A stretch of DNA of 64,000 nt. It comes from Linum tenue (taxonomy: Eukaryota; Streptophyta; Magnoliopsida; Malpighiales; Linaceae). The notes under the pieces are model-generated. The model searched no databases. It was not told the DNA's origin and worked only from the letters and a program-made list of their open reading frames with translations. Below, piece by piece: positions 48,383 through 59,497 of the stretch. Both the position numbers and the translations under genes were made by a program. The stretch spans positions 6,360,032 through 6,424,031 of the forward strand of contig CAMGYJ010000003.1 in assembly GCA_946122785.1 (NCBI GenBank), given 5' to 3'. Position 1 is the first letter of the stretch, and each line of letters starts with the position of its first letter.

Positions 48383-51300
48383 AACTCTTAAGTCTCAACT
48401 GTCAGGGGTTGGGGAATCCCGTGGCAGTTGCTTCTCTGGAATCTGTCATTCGATTCCATAAACCCCAAGTGGTCTTCTTGATGGAGACAAAGATGTCAAA
48501 GGAGAAATGGGAGAAGACAAGGTATGAATTGGGTTTTGATGATGGAGATGGAGTTCCAGCAGATGGTAACTCAGGGGGACTCTGCCTATTTTGGAAAAAG
48601 GAGGTGAAGATAAAGATTAAGACTAGCGACAAAAACCATATGGATGTGGAAATAAAGGAGGCAGATAGCGACTTGAAGTGGAGGTTCACAGGAATTTATG
48701 GATGGCCAGAAAAGGAGAACCACCATCTCACTTGGGAGCTAATTAGAAACCTCCATTGTGGAAATGACGAACCTTGGTTATGCGCTGGTGATTTCAACCA
48801 AATCTGTTCAAATGCAGAGAAAGCAGGGGGAAGACTAGTTCAGGAACAGAAACTCATAGGCTTTAATAATGCCTTATCTGATAGTGGACTTGTGGATTTG
48901 GGTTTTCGTGGCTATCCCTTTACTTGGGAAAACAGACGAGATGTTCCGGATCTTATAGAAGAACGCCTGGACAGGGCAGTTGCGAATAAAAGATGGATGG
49001 ATAAGTTTCCGGAGGTTATGGTTATTCATCTAGATGAGGTGGTTTCAGATCATCTTCCAATTTTGATTGACTGTGAAGGAGAAAAAGAGGAAGAAATCAG
49101 GTGGGGGAAAAGCTTTATATTTGAATCTTTCTGGCCAAAAGATGAGGAAAGCAGTATAATAGTGAGTGAAAAGTGGGAAGCAACAGGAGTTGATGATCTG
49201 GAAGAAGGCCTGAGAAAGTGCAAAGTCAACCTTACAAATTGGAGCACAGCAAAGTTTGGAGAAATTCCGAAAAGGATCTCTCAAGTTCGAAGAAGTATCA
49301 GGGAGATGAAAACACAAGCCAAGGATACAACTTGGCGTTCCAGGAAAAGGAAACTCGAGATTGAGCTGCAGGAATTACTTTATATAAATGAGCAAAGATG
49401 GAAGCAGCGATCGAGAATGGAATGGCTAAAAGAGGGGGACAAGAATTCAAAGGCTTTCCATGCAAAAGCAACAGAGATAAGAAGGAAAAATAAAATCAGA
49501 AGACTGAAAGATGAAAGTGGCAGGCTATACAAAGGCCAAGAAGAGGTTACTGACTGCCTAACTTCCTACTATGTGGATCTCTTTAAAAGCAGAGCTGGGA
49601 ACAATAGTGGGAGGGTCATTGAAGTAGTGGATCGAAAGGTAACAGAAGAGATGAATTGTAAGCGACTGCACCCTTTCACAGCAGAAGAAATCCAGTGCGC
49701 GCTATTCCAGATGGGTGCCACTAAAGCTCCTGGAGATGATGGTTTCTCGGCATTGTTTTTCCAGAAAAATTGGAGAACTCTTGCCCCCAGAATTTGTGAA
49801 GAACTGACAAACTTCCTCCACAATGGCTGGTTCCCAGAGATCCTCAACAGAACACTGATTGCGCTTGTACCAAAGGTAAAAAATCCTATCTCCCCTAAAG
49901 ATTATAGGCCAATCAGCCTCTGCACTGTTCTTTATAAGATTCTATCTAAAACAATTGCAAACCGCTTGAAAGGGATCCTAGATACCTTGATTTGTGATGC
50001 ACAGAGTGCCTTTGTTCCCGGGAGATTGATTATTGATAATGTGATTGCTGCGTTCGAGTGTTTTTTTACTATGAAGAAGAAGACTAAAGGTGAAAAAGGC
50101 TACCTAGCTCTTAAACTCGACATGGCCAAAGCCTATGACCGAGTGGAGTGGTGTTTTCTGGAAAAAATTATGAGAAAGATGGGTTTTGATGAGAAATGGA
50201 TAAACCTGATCATGTTCTGTGTCTCCTCTGTATCCTATGATGTTCTAGTAAATGGGCATAAATCAAACTTCTTCAGCCCTGAAAGAGGATTGCGGCAGGG
50301 AGATCCATTATCTCCATACCTTTTCCTGTTGTGCTCAGAAGGTTTATCTGCTCTTGTGAACAAGTATGAAAAGGATAGAAAGATTCATGGTATTAGAATC
50401 TGCAATAAGGCTCCTCTTGTATCTCACCTTCTGTTTGCTGACGACTGTGTTCTGTTTGCAAGGGCGAATAACAATGAGGCAAAGAAATTGAAAGAAATCT
50501 TGGAATGGTATGAGCTTGAATCTGGCCAAATGGTGAACCTGGCGAAGTCAGAGGTCTATTACAGCAGCAACATTGTAAGTGCAAAGAGATCTGAGATTTG
50601 TGCAGAATTTGGAATAAAAGAAGTGGATAAATTAGCTAAATACCTTGGACTACCGACGATGATTGGGAGATCAAAGAAAATTGTTTTTCACAATTTGCAG
50701 GAGAGGGTCAGAAGCAAAGTCACAAACTGGAAAAGCAGATTTTTCTCAGAGGCAGGAAAAGAGATTCTGATTAAAAGTGTTGCACAAGCGCAGACAACAT
50801 ATGCAATGTCAGTCTTTAAAATTCCTGATGGTATTTTGAATGACATTCATAGTTTATTGGCAAATTATTGGTGGGGGCAGAAAGGTGGCGAAAGACGAAT
50901 TCACTGGAAAAAATGGGAGAAGCTGTGCAAAAAGAAAGAAGAAGGGGGCATGGGATTCAGGGACCTGAAGGTGTTTAATAAAGCCATGTTAGCAAAACAG
51001 TTATGGAACCTACACTTAAGGCCTAACTCACTGGTGGCCAGATTGTTGAAAGCCAAATATCATCCTAGATCTTCTATTCTGGATGCTCAAGTTGGATGGA
51101 GACCAAGCTATATCTGGCGCAGCCTAATGGGGGCACAAGACCTACTCAAGTTTGGTTGCATATGGAGAGTTGGATCAGGTGAAGATATCAGGATTTGGGG
51201 TGACAAATGGGTGCCAAATTTGAATAATTACGAGGTTATCTCCTACTGCCCTTTCATGGAATGGGAAGAAAAAGTGTCAAGTCTGATCGACCAGGAGACA

Positions 51301-51894
51301 AGAACATGGAGGCAGGATATGCTGGAAATGGCTTTCACAAGAGAGGAGCAACAAGCGATCAAATCAATCCCTCTTTCAGCTTCGATTGACAGAGATGTAT
51401 TATGCTGGACAGGAACTGAAGATGGGAAGTATACAGTCAAGTCTGGATATATGGTTGAACTGCAGAGGAAGGAGGAGGAAGAGAATCACGAGATCACAGA
51501 ACAAGTTGAAGAAGGTTTCTGCTGGAAAAAACTCTGGAAGATGAACATGCCTGGAAAACTTAAAAATTTTATGTGGAAGGCCGCCCACAACATCTTGCCA
51601 GTAGGGGTTAAAATCAGTAAAAAAGTCAGGAGCTTGGGGGATGAATGTCCGAATTGTGGTCTCAAAGAAACACTTAAATACTATCTGGTTGATTGTGACT
51701 GGAATGCTCATATATGGAGCAGAACCCCCATTGCTGATCTGTTCTATAAGGCTGAGGGGACTACTTGTAAAAAATGGCTGTGCCAAGTGCTGAAGAATGC
51801 TCCTGAAAAGGAAGCTGCACAATTCTGTTCTCTTCTCTGGTTTTTTTGGAAGGAAATAAACAACTTCCTCTTCAATAATAAGCTGCTAAAATAA
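48379..51894 (+). CDS. LINE ORF2: endonuclease-reverse transcriptase
   Basis: 1171 residues starting MKLLSLNCQGLGNP. Residues ~1-230 form the AP-type endonuclease (LNCQGLG, FLMETK, GIYGWP, CAGDFNQI, SDHLPILID). The reverse transcriptase follows at ~430-760 (LIALVPKVKNP, DYRPISLC, LALKLDMAKAYDRVEW, GLRQGDPLSPYLF, HLLFADDCVLF with the FADD catalytic pair). A zf-RVT region is at ~1050-1120 (FMWKAAHNILPVG, CPNCGLKETLKY). The frame ends at TAA 51892, short of the RNase H domain, which continues in the same frame after two further TGA stops. ORF2 is thus C-terminally cut by nonsense changes, while RT and endonuclease are intact. Overlap with the ORF1 stop suggests reinitiation. Confidence 0.95.
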   Translation: MKLLSLNCQGLGNPVAVASLESVIRFHKPQVVFLMETKMSKEKWEKTRYELGFDDGDGVPADGNSGGLCLFWKKEVKIKIKTSDKNHMDVEIKEADSDLKWRFTGIYGWPEKENHHLTWELIRNLHCGNDEPWLCAGDFNQICSNAEKAGGRLVQEQKLIGFNNALSDSGLVDLGFRGYPFTWENRRDVPDLIEERLDRAVANKRWMDKFPEVMVIHLDEVVSDHLPILIDCEGEKEEEIRWGKSFIFESFWPKDEESSIIVSEKWEATGVDDLEEGLRKCKVNLTNWSTAKFGEIPKRISQVRRSIREMKTQAKDTTWRSRKRKLEIELQELLYINEQRWKQRSRMEWLKEGDKNSKAFHAKATEIRRKNKIRRLKDESGRLYKGQEEVTDCLTSYYVDLFKSRAGNNSGRVIEVVDRKVTEEMNCKRLHPFTAEEIQCALFQMGATKAPGDDGFSALFFQKNWRTLAPRICEELTNFLHNGWFPEILNRTLIALVPKVKNPISPKDYRPISLCTVLYKILSKTIANRLKGILDTLICDAQSAFVPGRLIIDNVIAAFECFFTMKKKTKGEKGYLALKLDMAKAYDRVEWCFLEKIMRKMGFDEKWINLIMFCVSSVSYDVLVNGHKSNFFSPERGLRQGDPLSPYLFLLCSEGLSALVNKYEKDRKIHGIRICNKAPLVSHLLFADDCVLFARANNNEAKKLKEILEWYELESGQMVNLAKSEVYYSSNIVSAKRSEICAEFGIKEVDKLAKYLGLPTMIGRSKKIVFHNLQERVRSKVTNWKSRFFSEAGKEILIKSVAQAQTTYAMSVFKIPDGILNDIHSLLANYWWGQKGGERRIHWKKWEKLCKKKEEGGMGFRDLKVFNKAMLAKQLWNLHLRPNSLVARLLKAKYHPRSSILDAQVGWRPSYIWRSLMGAQDLLKFGCIWRVGSGEDIRIWGDKWVPNLNNYEVISYCPFMEWEEKVSSLIDQETRTWRQDMLEMAFTREEQQAIKSIPLSASIDRDVLCWTGTEDGKYTVKSGYMVELQRKEEEENHEITEQVEEGFCWKKLWKMNMPGKLKNFMWKAAHNILPVGVKISKKVRSLGDECPNCGLKETLKYYLVDCDWNAHIWSRTPIADLFYKAEGTTCKKWLCQVLKNAPEKEAAQFCSLLWFFWKEINNFLFNNKLLK

Positions 51895-52482
51895 TGGGAA
51901 GTATTCCCATGAGCGGATGAGTTTATACAAAGCTATATGGAGGTGCAAGGAAAGGAACACACGACAAGCAACCTTAATGCAAGGAAGGAGAGCAAATGGA
52001 ACAAACCGCAGGCCTGCACTCTTAAACTGAACACTGATGCAGGGATGATTGGCAGAGGAGAATGAGGACTAGGTTGTGTTTTGAGGGACTGGAATGGAAG
52101 AATGATTGTTGCTGCAAAGAAGAGAGTTAAAGCTGGATGGCCACCAGATGTTGCTGAGGCGATGGCTATTCTGTTTGGTCTGCAGATGATTACAGGGATG
52201 GAAGGAGAGATGATAGTGGTGGAATCAGATTGCAAGAAAGTGATAAAGCTGCTCAATCATGAAGACAGCTGCAGAACGGAACTTGGGAGCGTTTGTAGTA
52301 ATATCAGGGAGACTGCTACACAGCTAAATATCAAAGAATGGAGGTTTAAATTTAGAGAGTCAAATACTGTGGCTCATCGGATTGCACATTTTTCATTGGC
52401 TTCTGAAGTTGTGACTGTTTGGAGGGATAGACTACCTGTTGAGATTGCAGACATTGTAGCCCTTGAGGCATCTTTTACTTAA
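51895..52482 (+). pseudogene. LINE RNase H domain, cut off from ORF2 by three stops
   Basis: Same frame as ORF2. Readthrough of TAA 51892, TGA at ~51910 and TGA at ~52060 gives LKLNTDAGM, GLGCVLRDWNGRM, AEAMAILFGLQMI, VVESDCKKVIKLLNH and SNTVAHRIAHFSL, the usual plant LINE RNase H (RVT_3) pattern. The open stretch starts at 52081. It would not be translated from ORF2 without readthrough. Confidence 0.85.
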
Positions 52483-52883
52483 TATTAATGAATCCCACCA
52501 GTTGAGCCTAAAAAAAAACTATCATGCATGCAAATCATGCAATCAACCATGACAAGGTGACTCAAGGGTGAAATGATAATAAAAAGAACTAGCAATAACC
52601 TCATTCTTTATTATCATGATTTCCGAGAACACATTTTCCATTATACCAATAACTTTGGATTGCTAGGGAAGGAAAATGATCATGATGATACCTGATTTAA
52701 GCTATTGACTCCTTTGCTAATTTCACAAACCATCAATCTCTTTTCTAGCCATAGAGAAAACGAGCAAAGTGAGAGCTTTAATGGGCACTTTTCTGTGGGA
52801 AGAGAGAACAACTCTCTCTGTTCTTTTCAAAGAGAGAGTTAAGGACAATGCAACCCCTCCTCTCCTTTCTAGGGAATCAACAG

Positions 52884-53629
52884 TAGGGGTGGGCAACGGG
52901 AAACGAGTATTTGGGTATAACCGTACCCGTCCCATTTTTTGAGGGTTACGGGTACCCAAATACCCGTAATTTTTTTTACAGGATGGGACTTGGGATCAAG
53001 AATCACTACTTTGGGTACCCGCGGTTACCCGTAAATACCCGTTTGGGTATTACGGATACCCGTTATACCCGTTAGTCCAAAATTATTACAAGATTATTTT
53101 ATTTTTATAATGGTGAGAAAATATATATATTAAAAAAAAGAAACAGAGTTAGTCACAGAAAAAGGAAGCAGCAACCAATTGGCTCAACAAAATTGAACCA
53201 AACTGGAACACACTAACTAAAAAGAATTAGCAGAAAAAGGAACGAATTAATTCTTGTTTATTTAATTCTTGGTGGCGGCTTCACTTGGTGGCAGCATCAC
53301 TTCACCTTCATCATCATATTGATTCTTGTTTCTTATCTGTTCTTAGTTTGTTGTTGTTGTTGTTGTTGTTGTTGTTATGGTTTGTGTGCACAAGAAATGG
53401 TTTCGTTGTTTCTAGGACGGGAATGGGAGATAGGCGAAGAAGGGATTCGATGGAATTTTGGACGGGTATTTATGGGTATTATGGGTACCCGTTATCCATC
53501 CCGTACGGGTAACAGGTACCCGTTAACCGTATGGGTTTGGGACTTAGGATGGAGATTGGTCTTCAAATGGGATTGGGTACCCGTTTTAAACGGGATGGGC
53601 ATCCCATCCCGTCCCGTTGTCCACCCCTA
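52884..53629. mobile_element. hAT-type MITE with perfect 8-bp target duplication
   Basis: 746 bp with ends TAGGGGTGGGCAACGGG and, inverted, CCCGTTGTCCACCCCTA, followed inward by TACCCG/CGGGTA words. Perfect 8-bp duplication ATCAACAG at 52876-52883 and 53630-53637. Contains a (TTG)n run near 53347-53377. No transposase. Confidence 0.93.
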
Positions 53630-53916
53630 ATCAACAGTCCCATTCTCTTCAATTAAATCCCCCAAGAATAAGAGACACACTTGGAGTTATTTGAGGCGGG
53701 TTGTCAACTAGCTAGTTCTACGTGGAAGGGATAAATGGTATAATAGAAATGGAATGCTATCCCCCAAAAACTCCTCTTCACAAACAACACTTCACGTGTG
53801 TTGCTAGGTTGGAAAAGCTCTTTAAAGCATGGTCCACGAAACCGTATTGTACCGGTGGTTTAACCACGAAATACAAGTATTGGAGGCTAAACTGGTAAAT
53901 GGTATTTAACGGTATA

Positions 53917-56054
53917 TGACGCATTATCATTCTTGACGGCCAATTATCATTATTATTATTATTAGTTTATGAGTCAGCTTTAGTTATTGTTTAGGAATCG
54001 TATTAATAATTAAAGTATTTAAGGTATTTTCTTTAGTATTAAGTTACCGTATCTTTGTAGGATTGGTAAGTGATTAGGTTTTCCGGTTCAACTATAAATA
54101 TGTACTTTGGTTCTACATTTTAATCAATCAAAGAAGAATAAATCAGTATTTCAGTTTATTTTAGTTTTAGTTCGTACGATTACGCGATGGACGAACCGAT
54201 CGTCCATCAATTGGTATCAGAGCCTGGTTCGAAAGAATCGAGCTCTTACCGGATCCCAGGGCAGACATCGTCGACGTTCAACCACCAACGTCGGGAAGAG
54301 GTCTTGCGCGCAACCATGCTCCACAACGACAAGGTGGACGGATCGCCTACCGAGGCGCCACCAACGAAGAAGCTAACTGTAGCTTCGCCATCATCGACCA
54401 CTGCCGCAGTCAAGGAGGGAGGTTTCCGCAGGCAACTCCGCGAGATGAATAAGCGCATCAACGGGCACGATCAACAGTTGCGCGAGGCAGCAGCGGAGCG
54501 GGATCAGCTCCGATCCGACATCCAACTTCTCAAGGACGGACAGAATGGCCTCCAAGTCGAAGTTCAGCAGTTCCGCAAGGAGGTGCAGCAGGGTATAGAG
54601 CGCATGGGCGACGAGATACGGAAGGAGTGGCGACGAGACCTCGAACAGGTGGGGAACTCACTACGAAAGGATCAGCAGGCGTTCCTAAGACGGATCGAGG
54701 AACTTCTCGTACGCAGGTACAGATGGGCTGGACAGGGGAGCAACGAGGGTTCCGAACCCAACTCAGAATCGTAAGACGGTGACGATTTGAGTGATGAAGA
54801 CAGTGGAGGAGAGATGGGGATGCGCACGGTGGAGATAACGCCGAACTGTCGGTTCGAACAGCCGGCACTACTGGCAACGGGAGCGGCGCGACGAAAACTC
54901 GTCGTCGAAGCAGGTGGGGAACGAGTCGGTCAGCTAGGGTTCGGCATGGGGGAATCAGCTCCCTTACGTCCTATGTTCGGGTTCCGATTTGATGGAGGGT
55001 TGGGACGCGATCAATAGGCCAGACATGGCGCACATCGAAACTGACTTGAGGTACATATAGGAGGACTCACGCATGGGCTCTTATACGAAGTGGGCTCAAG
55101 CGTGGGTCGCGGGGTGGAAGGGCGTTGGTCGAGTGGGCCAACGGGGTCGGAGGAAAATAATAGTGGTGCTGCTGAGAGTTTTGGAGCCGGTGCGGTTCAA
55201 GTTCACGAGACGGCGGGAGCTGGGAAACTCGGGCGATTGATAGAGGAAGGGAGCCGAGAGGGATCGGGGGTTTTGGACAAACTCCTAGCTCGAGCTGCTT
55301 CTGAAAGGAGGGAGCTAAAGTGCGTTGCTATTTGGGATGGATTGGGTCGTATATGGGGAAATTGCATGAGAGCCAATTTTGCATTGGTACGCCCATTTCT
55401 TATACTTACGTACTTAGCATGCATGGAGGCATGTATGGAGAACTTTATTCCATGCATGGGAAGTTGTTTTTTAAGAAAGGAAGTGGGGAGTCGGGCAATA
55501 TTTGGCCACTGTGTGGGAGGACGGTCACCTCAAGCAAAGGAAAGTTCGTGGGTGCGCTAAGAAGGGCTCAACAACGTTTGGAGAGTCCAATGATAAAGGG
55601 TTGGTTCGAGTGGCCGAGCGTAATTGGAAGTTCCGTAAACGAGGGCGGCATCAACGAACATCCGTTTTATTTGCTATCTTCAACAACTTTTTCGTCGATC
55701 CGGGTTGAGATGACGCTTGAACTTCGGGGACAAAGTTCTTCGAAAGGGGGAGGATTGACGCATTATCATTCTTGACGGCCAATTATCATCATCATTATTA
55801 TTATTATTAGTTTATGAGTCGGTTTTAGTTATTGTTTAGGAATCGTATTAATTATTAAAGTATTTAAGGTAGTTTCTTTAGGATTAAGTTACCGTATCTT
55901 TGTAGGATTGGTAAGTGATTAGGTTTTCCGGTTCAACTATAAATATCTACTTTGTTTCTACGTTTTAATCAATCAAAGAAGAATAAATCAGTATTTCAGT
56001 TTATTTTAGTTTTAGTTCGTACGATTACGCGATGGACGAACTTATCGTCCATCA
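53917..56054 (+). mobile_element. Small non-autonomous LTR retrotransposon (2.1 kb, both LTRs)
   Basis: 5' LTR 53917-54209 and 3' LTR 55756-56054 both run TGACGCATTATC to GTCCATCA and are ~96-97% alike by eye. A TTGGTATCAGAGCCTGG primer binding site (initiator tRNA-Met type) follows the 5' LTR directly, and a polypurine tract GAAAGGGGGAGGAT (55742-55755) precedes the 3' LTR. The 1.5-kb interior has one Gag-like coiled-coil frame and no protease, RT or integrase. The 5-bp flanks (GTATA, ATCTA) do not match. Confidence 0.92.
54187..54774 (+). CDS. Gag-like coiled-coil frame of the small LTR element
   Basis: 195 residues if begun at the ATG in the LTR end (54187), which would translate across the primer binding site; the next in-frame ATG (54319) gives 151 residues. 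Residues ~75-175 form a strong heptad coiled coil (FRRQLREMNKRINGHDQQLR, LRSDIQLLKDGQNGLQVEVQ, RKEVQQGIERMGDEIRKEW). N-terminal coiled coils of this kind precede the Gag domain in many plant Ty3/gypsy polyproteins, but no Gag core, zinc knuckle or pol follows. It probably represents the surviving 5' piece of a larger element. Confidence 0.5.
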   Translation: MDEPIVHQLVSEPGSKESSSYRIPGQTSSTFNHQRREEVLRATMLHNDKVDGSPTEAPPTKKLTVASPSSTTAAVKEGGFRRQLREMNKRINGHDQQLREAAAERDQLRSDIQLLKDGQNGLQVEVQQFRKEVQQGIERMGDEIRKEWRRDLEQVGNSLRKDQQAFLRRIEELLVRRYRWAGQGSNEGSEPNSES

Positions 56055-56389
56055 ATCTAACGGTTGAACTACGGTTAAACCACGATTTTATCATAAAATA
56101 TCATACCACTGACTTTTCCGGTACGATATCCGATATGGTTTCATGGACCATGCTTTAAAGTCGCACATACCAATTTGAAAATGAGAACAAATGGCAAGGT
56201 TGGGTGTGACGTGTTTAATAGGGGAAGGAATTGAGAATGGATTTATTTAGTAGTACCCATGAGGACAAGAAAAATTGTTGCCTCCCTGTCCTTCTCATTT
56301 CGTTTAAGTGGGAAAATGATGCAAAGTATAATTAACAAATAAATTACTAATTAATGGTGGCATATGACATGTATAGAAGGGACGAGGAT
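56055..56389. other. No gene recognised
   Basis: Flank of the LTR element. TCATGGACCATGCTTTAAAG near 56140 is the inverted counterpart of CTTTAAAGCATGGTCCACGA near 53821, so the LTR element sits between the ends of another, older inverted-repeat element. Confidence 0.4.
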
Positions 56390-56770
56390 GTTACACCTTC
56401 TCTCTATGAACCTGAATTTCTCTTTCGATTGAGTTTCTTGTCAGCTTGATCTCCAACTCCTCAATCCTCTTTTTTGTATTCGGCCAACTCATCTTTCTCG
56501 GGACAGTTTTAATAAGCTCGTAAAATTAACACTCATCTTCAATTCCATCAATATGCTCTTCTCCTCCTTCTCTGCCTTCACCTAATCCAGCTCACTTCCA
56601 TGCCCTTCAATACCCTCTCTATTTTTATTAATATCCTGATCATCTACCACTTCTCTCTTCAATTGCTTCGATTTTGCTTCCATGTCTTTCAATACCCTCA
56701 TTGGTTCATACCCTGACCAACTGCCTCTTCACTGCCTTCACTTGCTGCAAACTACTTCCATGACTTTTTA
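56390..56770 (-). pseudogene. Decayed coiled-coil coding fragment
   Basis: Minus-strand readings MRVLKDMEAKSKQLKREVV, VKAEKEEKSILMELKMSV and RIEELEIKLTRNSIEREIQV lie in order but in different frames with stops between. The heptad character suggests one coiled-coil gene piece that has decayed. The family is not identified. Confidence 0.4.
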
Positions 56771-59497
56771 TACACCTTCCTCAAAATCACAATCAACTAA
56801 CCAATATCAATCCATGGCCTTGGATCAGTTTTAAACTCTCTATGAACATCTCAATACCACAAAGTCTAAATCTAATTATTCTTTCAGTTAATCATGAACT
56901 TGAGTTTATCAAAATCTAATCCACTCCTTTTAAGTTGGAATTCCCATCCCCCAAGCTCATTTGTGGTTCATTTGATCCCACATAACTATGATATTATACC
57001 TCTAACTAAAATAAATCAAAGCATTTTACGAAAAGAAACCGAACCATGAAGTTTACCTACTTCCAAATCCAAACACAATCTCTTCCTCTCACCACTTCTC
57101 TTCTCAAACCCAATATCAACTTTTACTCCAAGTTCACATCCCCAACTCCTAGTGTGCTGCGTGAAAGCTTAATTTTAGCAATCATTATGCTTGCAATTAG
57201 ATTAATGGACACCAGCAAGCGCCAAAATTCCACCAGACGATGAGTTTTCTTCACTTTGAGTTTTGTCATAAAACTGCTGGCCCGATATGTTTATCAGTTT
57301 GGAGGCCATATGATGAGCAATACCGAATCAGTTGCAGCGAAGTTACCGGCCACATAATGACAATGTGAAACATGTGTTAACAAACGCGAATATGGGTTAC
57401 TTTTATGGATTGACATTAGAATGATGGGATTGGACAATGAGATCGTCCTTAGTTAAGCGACATGTAAATTGGTTCATTCGGTATGGAGGACACAAACTGT
57501 TAAAATTCTAAATTATTTGAGTGAGTTTGTATTTAGTGTTTTCAAAACAGTGGTATATGAGTTAGGAAATTAAAATATCTAAACCCAAACGAACTGACCC
57601 ACGTACACCACTAGGATGAGTTTCAAAACTTAGTATATTTAACAGGACAAAAATGTTCAGAGCACCAGTCCCCTATAGTTTGCACAAAGATATGATTGCT
57701 TCACTATAGTTCTGGAAATTAACGGTAATTTAAGAATTCTATATCGCTCCTACATATTTAATACTATAATTCGATATGAAATATTCGAACCAACAATATT
57801 TTGGTTGCAAATTTATGGTTATCTTCTATTTATAAGATAGATAAAATTTTAAATTAAGTATTAAACTATAATTAAAATAAAAATATCAAAATCGAAGTAT
57901 CAAAACACCAAATAAATACTTACAGAATATTTATTAGGCTAGCTAACTGTTGAAAAGTTCTGTGATTTCATATTTTAGCTTAGTATATATTTTTAATATA
58001 AAAAAATACAACAAATCTACATAGTCTGATTAATTTTAAACCTTCACTTTGTTTGAAGTGACCATGGTTCAAATCTCAATATGTCTATCTTTTTCTGTAA
58101 ATAAATAAAAAATACAGATAATGGTGATGACAAAAATGTCATTCCTAATTTCCCTCTCATTGCAGGAAATTTGAAAAGGGCGATTAAGTTTCAAATAATT
58201 AAATCATATATCCTAAATCTATAGAAATTAAACCCTAATATCACATATACTAAGAATATAATCAATGATTCTGATTCGCCAAGATGTATACAACATACCA
58301 TATGCACTATATTAGGATTTAGAGAATTATGATATAGGGTTTAGTTACATGATTAATCTATGGTCTAGATAATGTTATTTAACTAAGGAGATGCAATAAC
58401 TCTCAATCCATCGAGAGTACCATTGAATTTTCAATGTATATACACATATCATTGTTTGTTAAATTTAGCCAATGATAATTGGCTCATTTGTCAATGGTAT
58501 TTAGTCTTTCAATTCTATGCTCATAATTGTCAACCATTAGGGAAATTGTTAGCCAATGATTTTTGGTCATTCACTTATAGCATTGAAAATGTTTGGTTAC
58601 AAAATCATAGATCACAAATGTCAAATTTTATGTTTTGAAATAAATTTTGTATAGCACTTTTGTAAACAATCATTTTATTCCTATTTTCTACAAACTACAA
58701 AGTCATGTAACCTAATAAATGAAAAGTTGTAAGACATACATAAACTCAAAATGTACTATTTGGTTCTTGGTGAAGAATTGTGTTATTAGAGGAACTCACT
58801 TAGTTGATTCATAAAGCTAGGTATATCATGATTATTCACTTTGTAAATAATTACAGTTATTAATAAATTCGATGATTGATTGTTGCAGTGGATAGTCCTA
58901 TGATTTTGAAATATTTTAGTATTTTCTCTCTTTAATTCAAAAAACACATAAACATTGTTGTAGTCCAGTTGATTAGGGATATTGATTATCAATCTGAAGG
59001 ACTCGAGTTCAAGTCTTTGTAATGATATTTTGTTCCTCGTAAGAAGATATAAGTATTCAAAATACTATAGAGAGATTGTCTTGATTGATTATAGATATAG
59101 ATAGATATGTACCTAATATATTGATGCACTTTAATTTAACTATCTTCGTAAAGGTCTTATCTATGCAAAATGTTTAGAAATAATAGCATGATAGTTTCTT
59201 ACCATGACACATGCATAATCATTGTGTTGACTTTTTTTTACGATATCATTGTGTTGACCCATTGCAAATCATTAGTAAGGAAACTATAACAATGTCGAAC
59301 TTGATAACATCGAATCTTTATGATGACATCACCATTAAATGAAAACCTTTATTATTTACCTTCAAAATTTCTCACGAATCTATATAATTATGCTCAAATA
59401 TATATGGAAACTATGACAATGTCCAAATTGACCTTCAAACCAGTTATATTCCTTTTTTTTTTACAAAAGATAATCATATAATAGATTCAAAAAATAG
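56771..59497. other. AT-rich interval without recognisable genes
   Basis: Only short frames. The 65-residue frame at 57046-57243 (SFLxP-like start, Ser/Thr-rich) has a leader-like N-terminus but no support. Nothing else seen. Confidence 0.35.

Larger units (their letters stand above)
46727..52516 (+). mobile_element. Full-length L1-type LINE with 15-bp target duplication
   Basis: Perfect 15-bp duplication AACTATCATGCATGC at 46712-46726 and 52517-52531, with a short A-rich tail before the 3' copy (CCTAAAAAAA). Between them are a ~220-bp C/T-rich 5' UTR, ORF1, ORF2 and an RNase H region, i.e. a complete plant L1 layout. The clean duplication points to target-primed insertion and low age. Confidence 0.95.

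Noticed and set aside
57046..57243. 65-residue frame with a signal-peptide-like start
   Set aside because: No conserved motif, no cysteine pattern and no neighbouring exon; too short to support.
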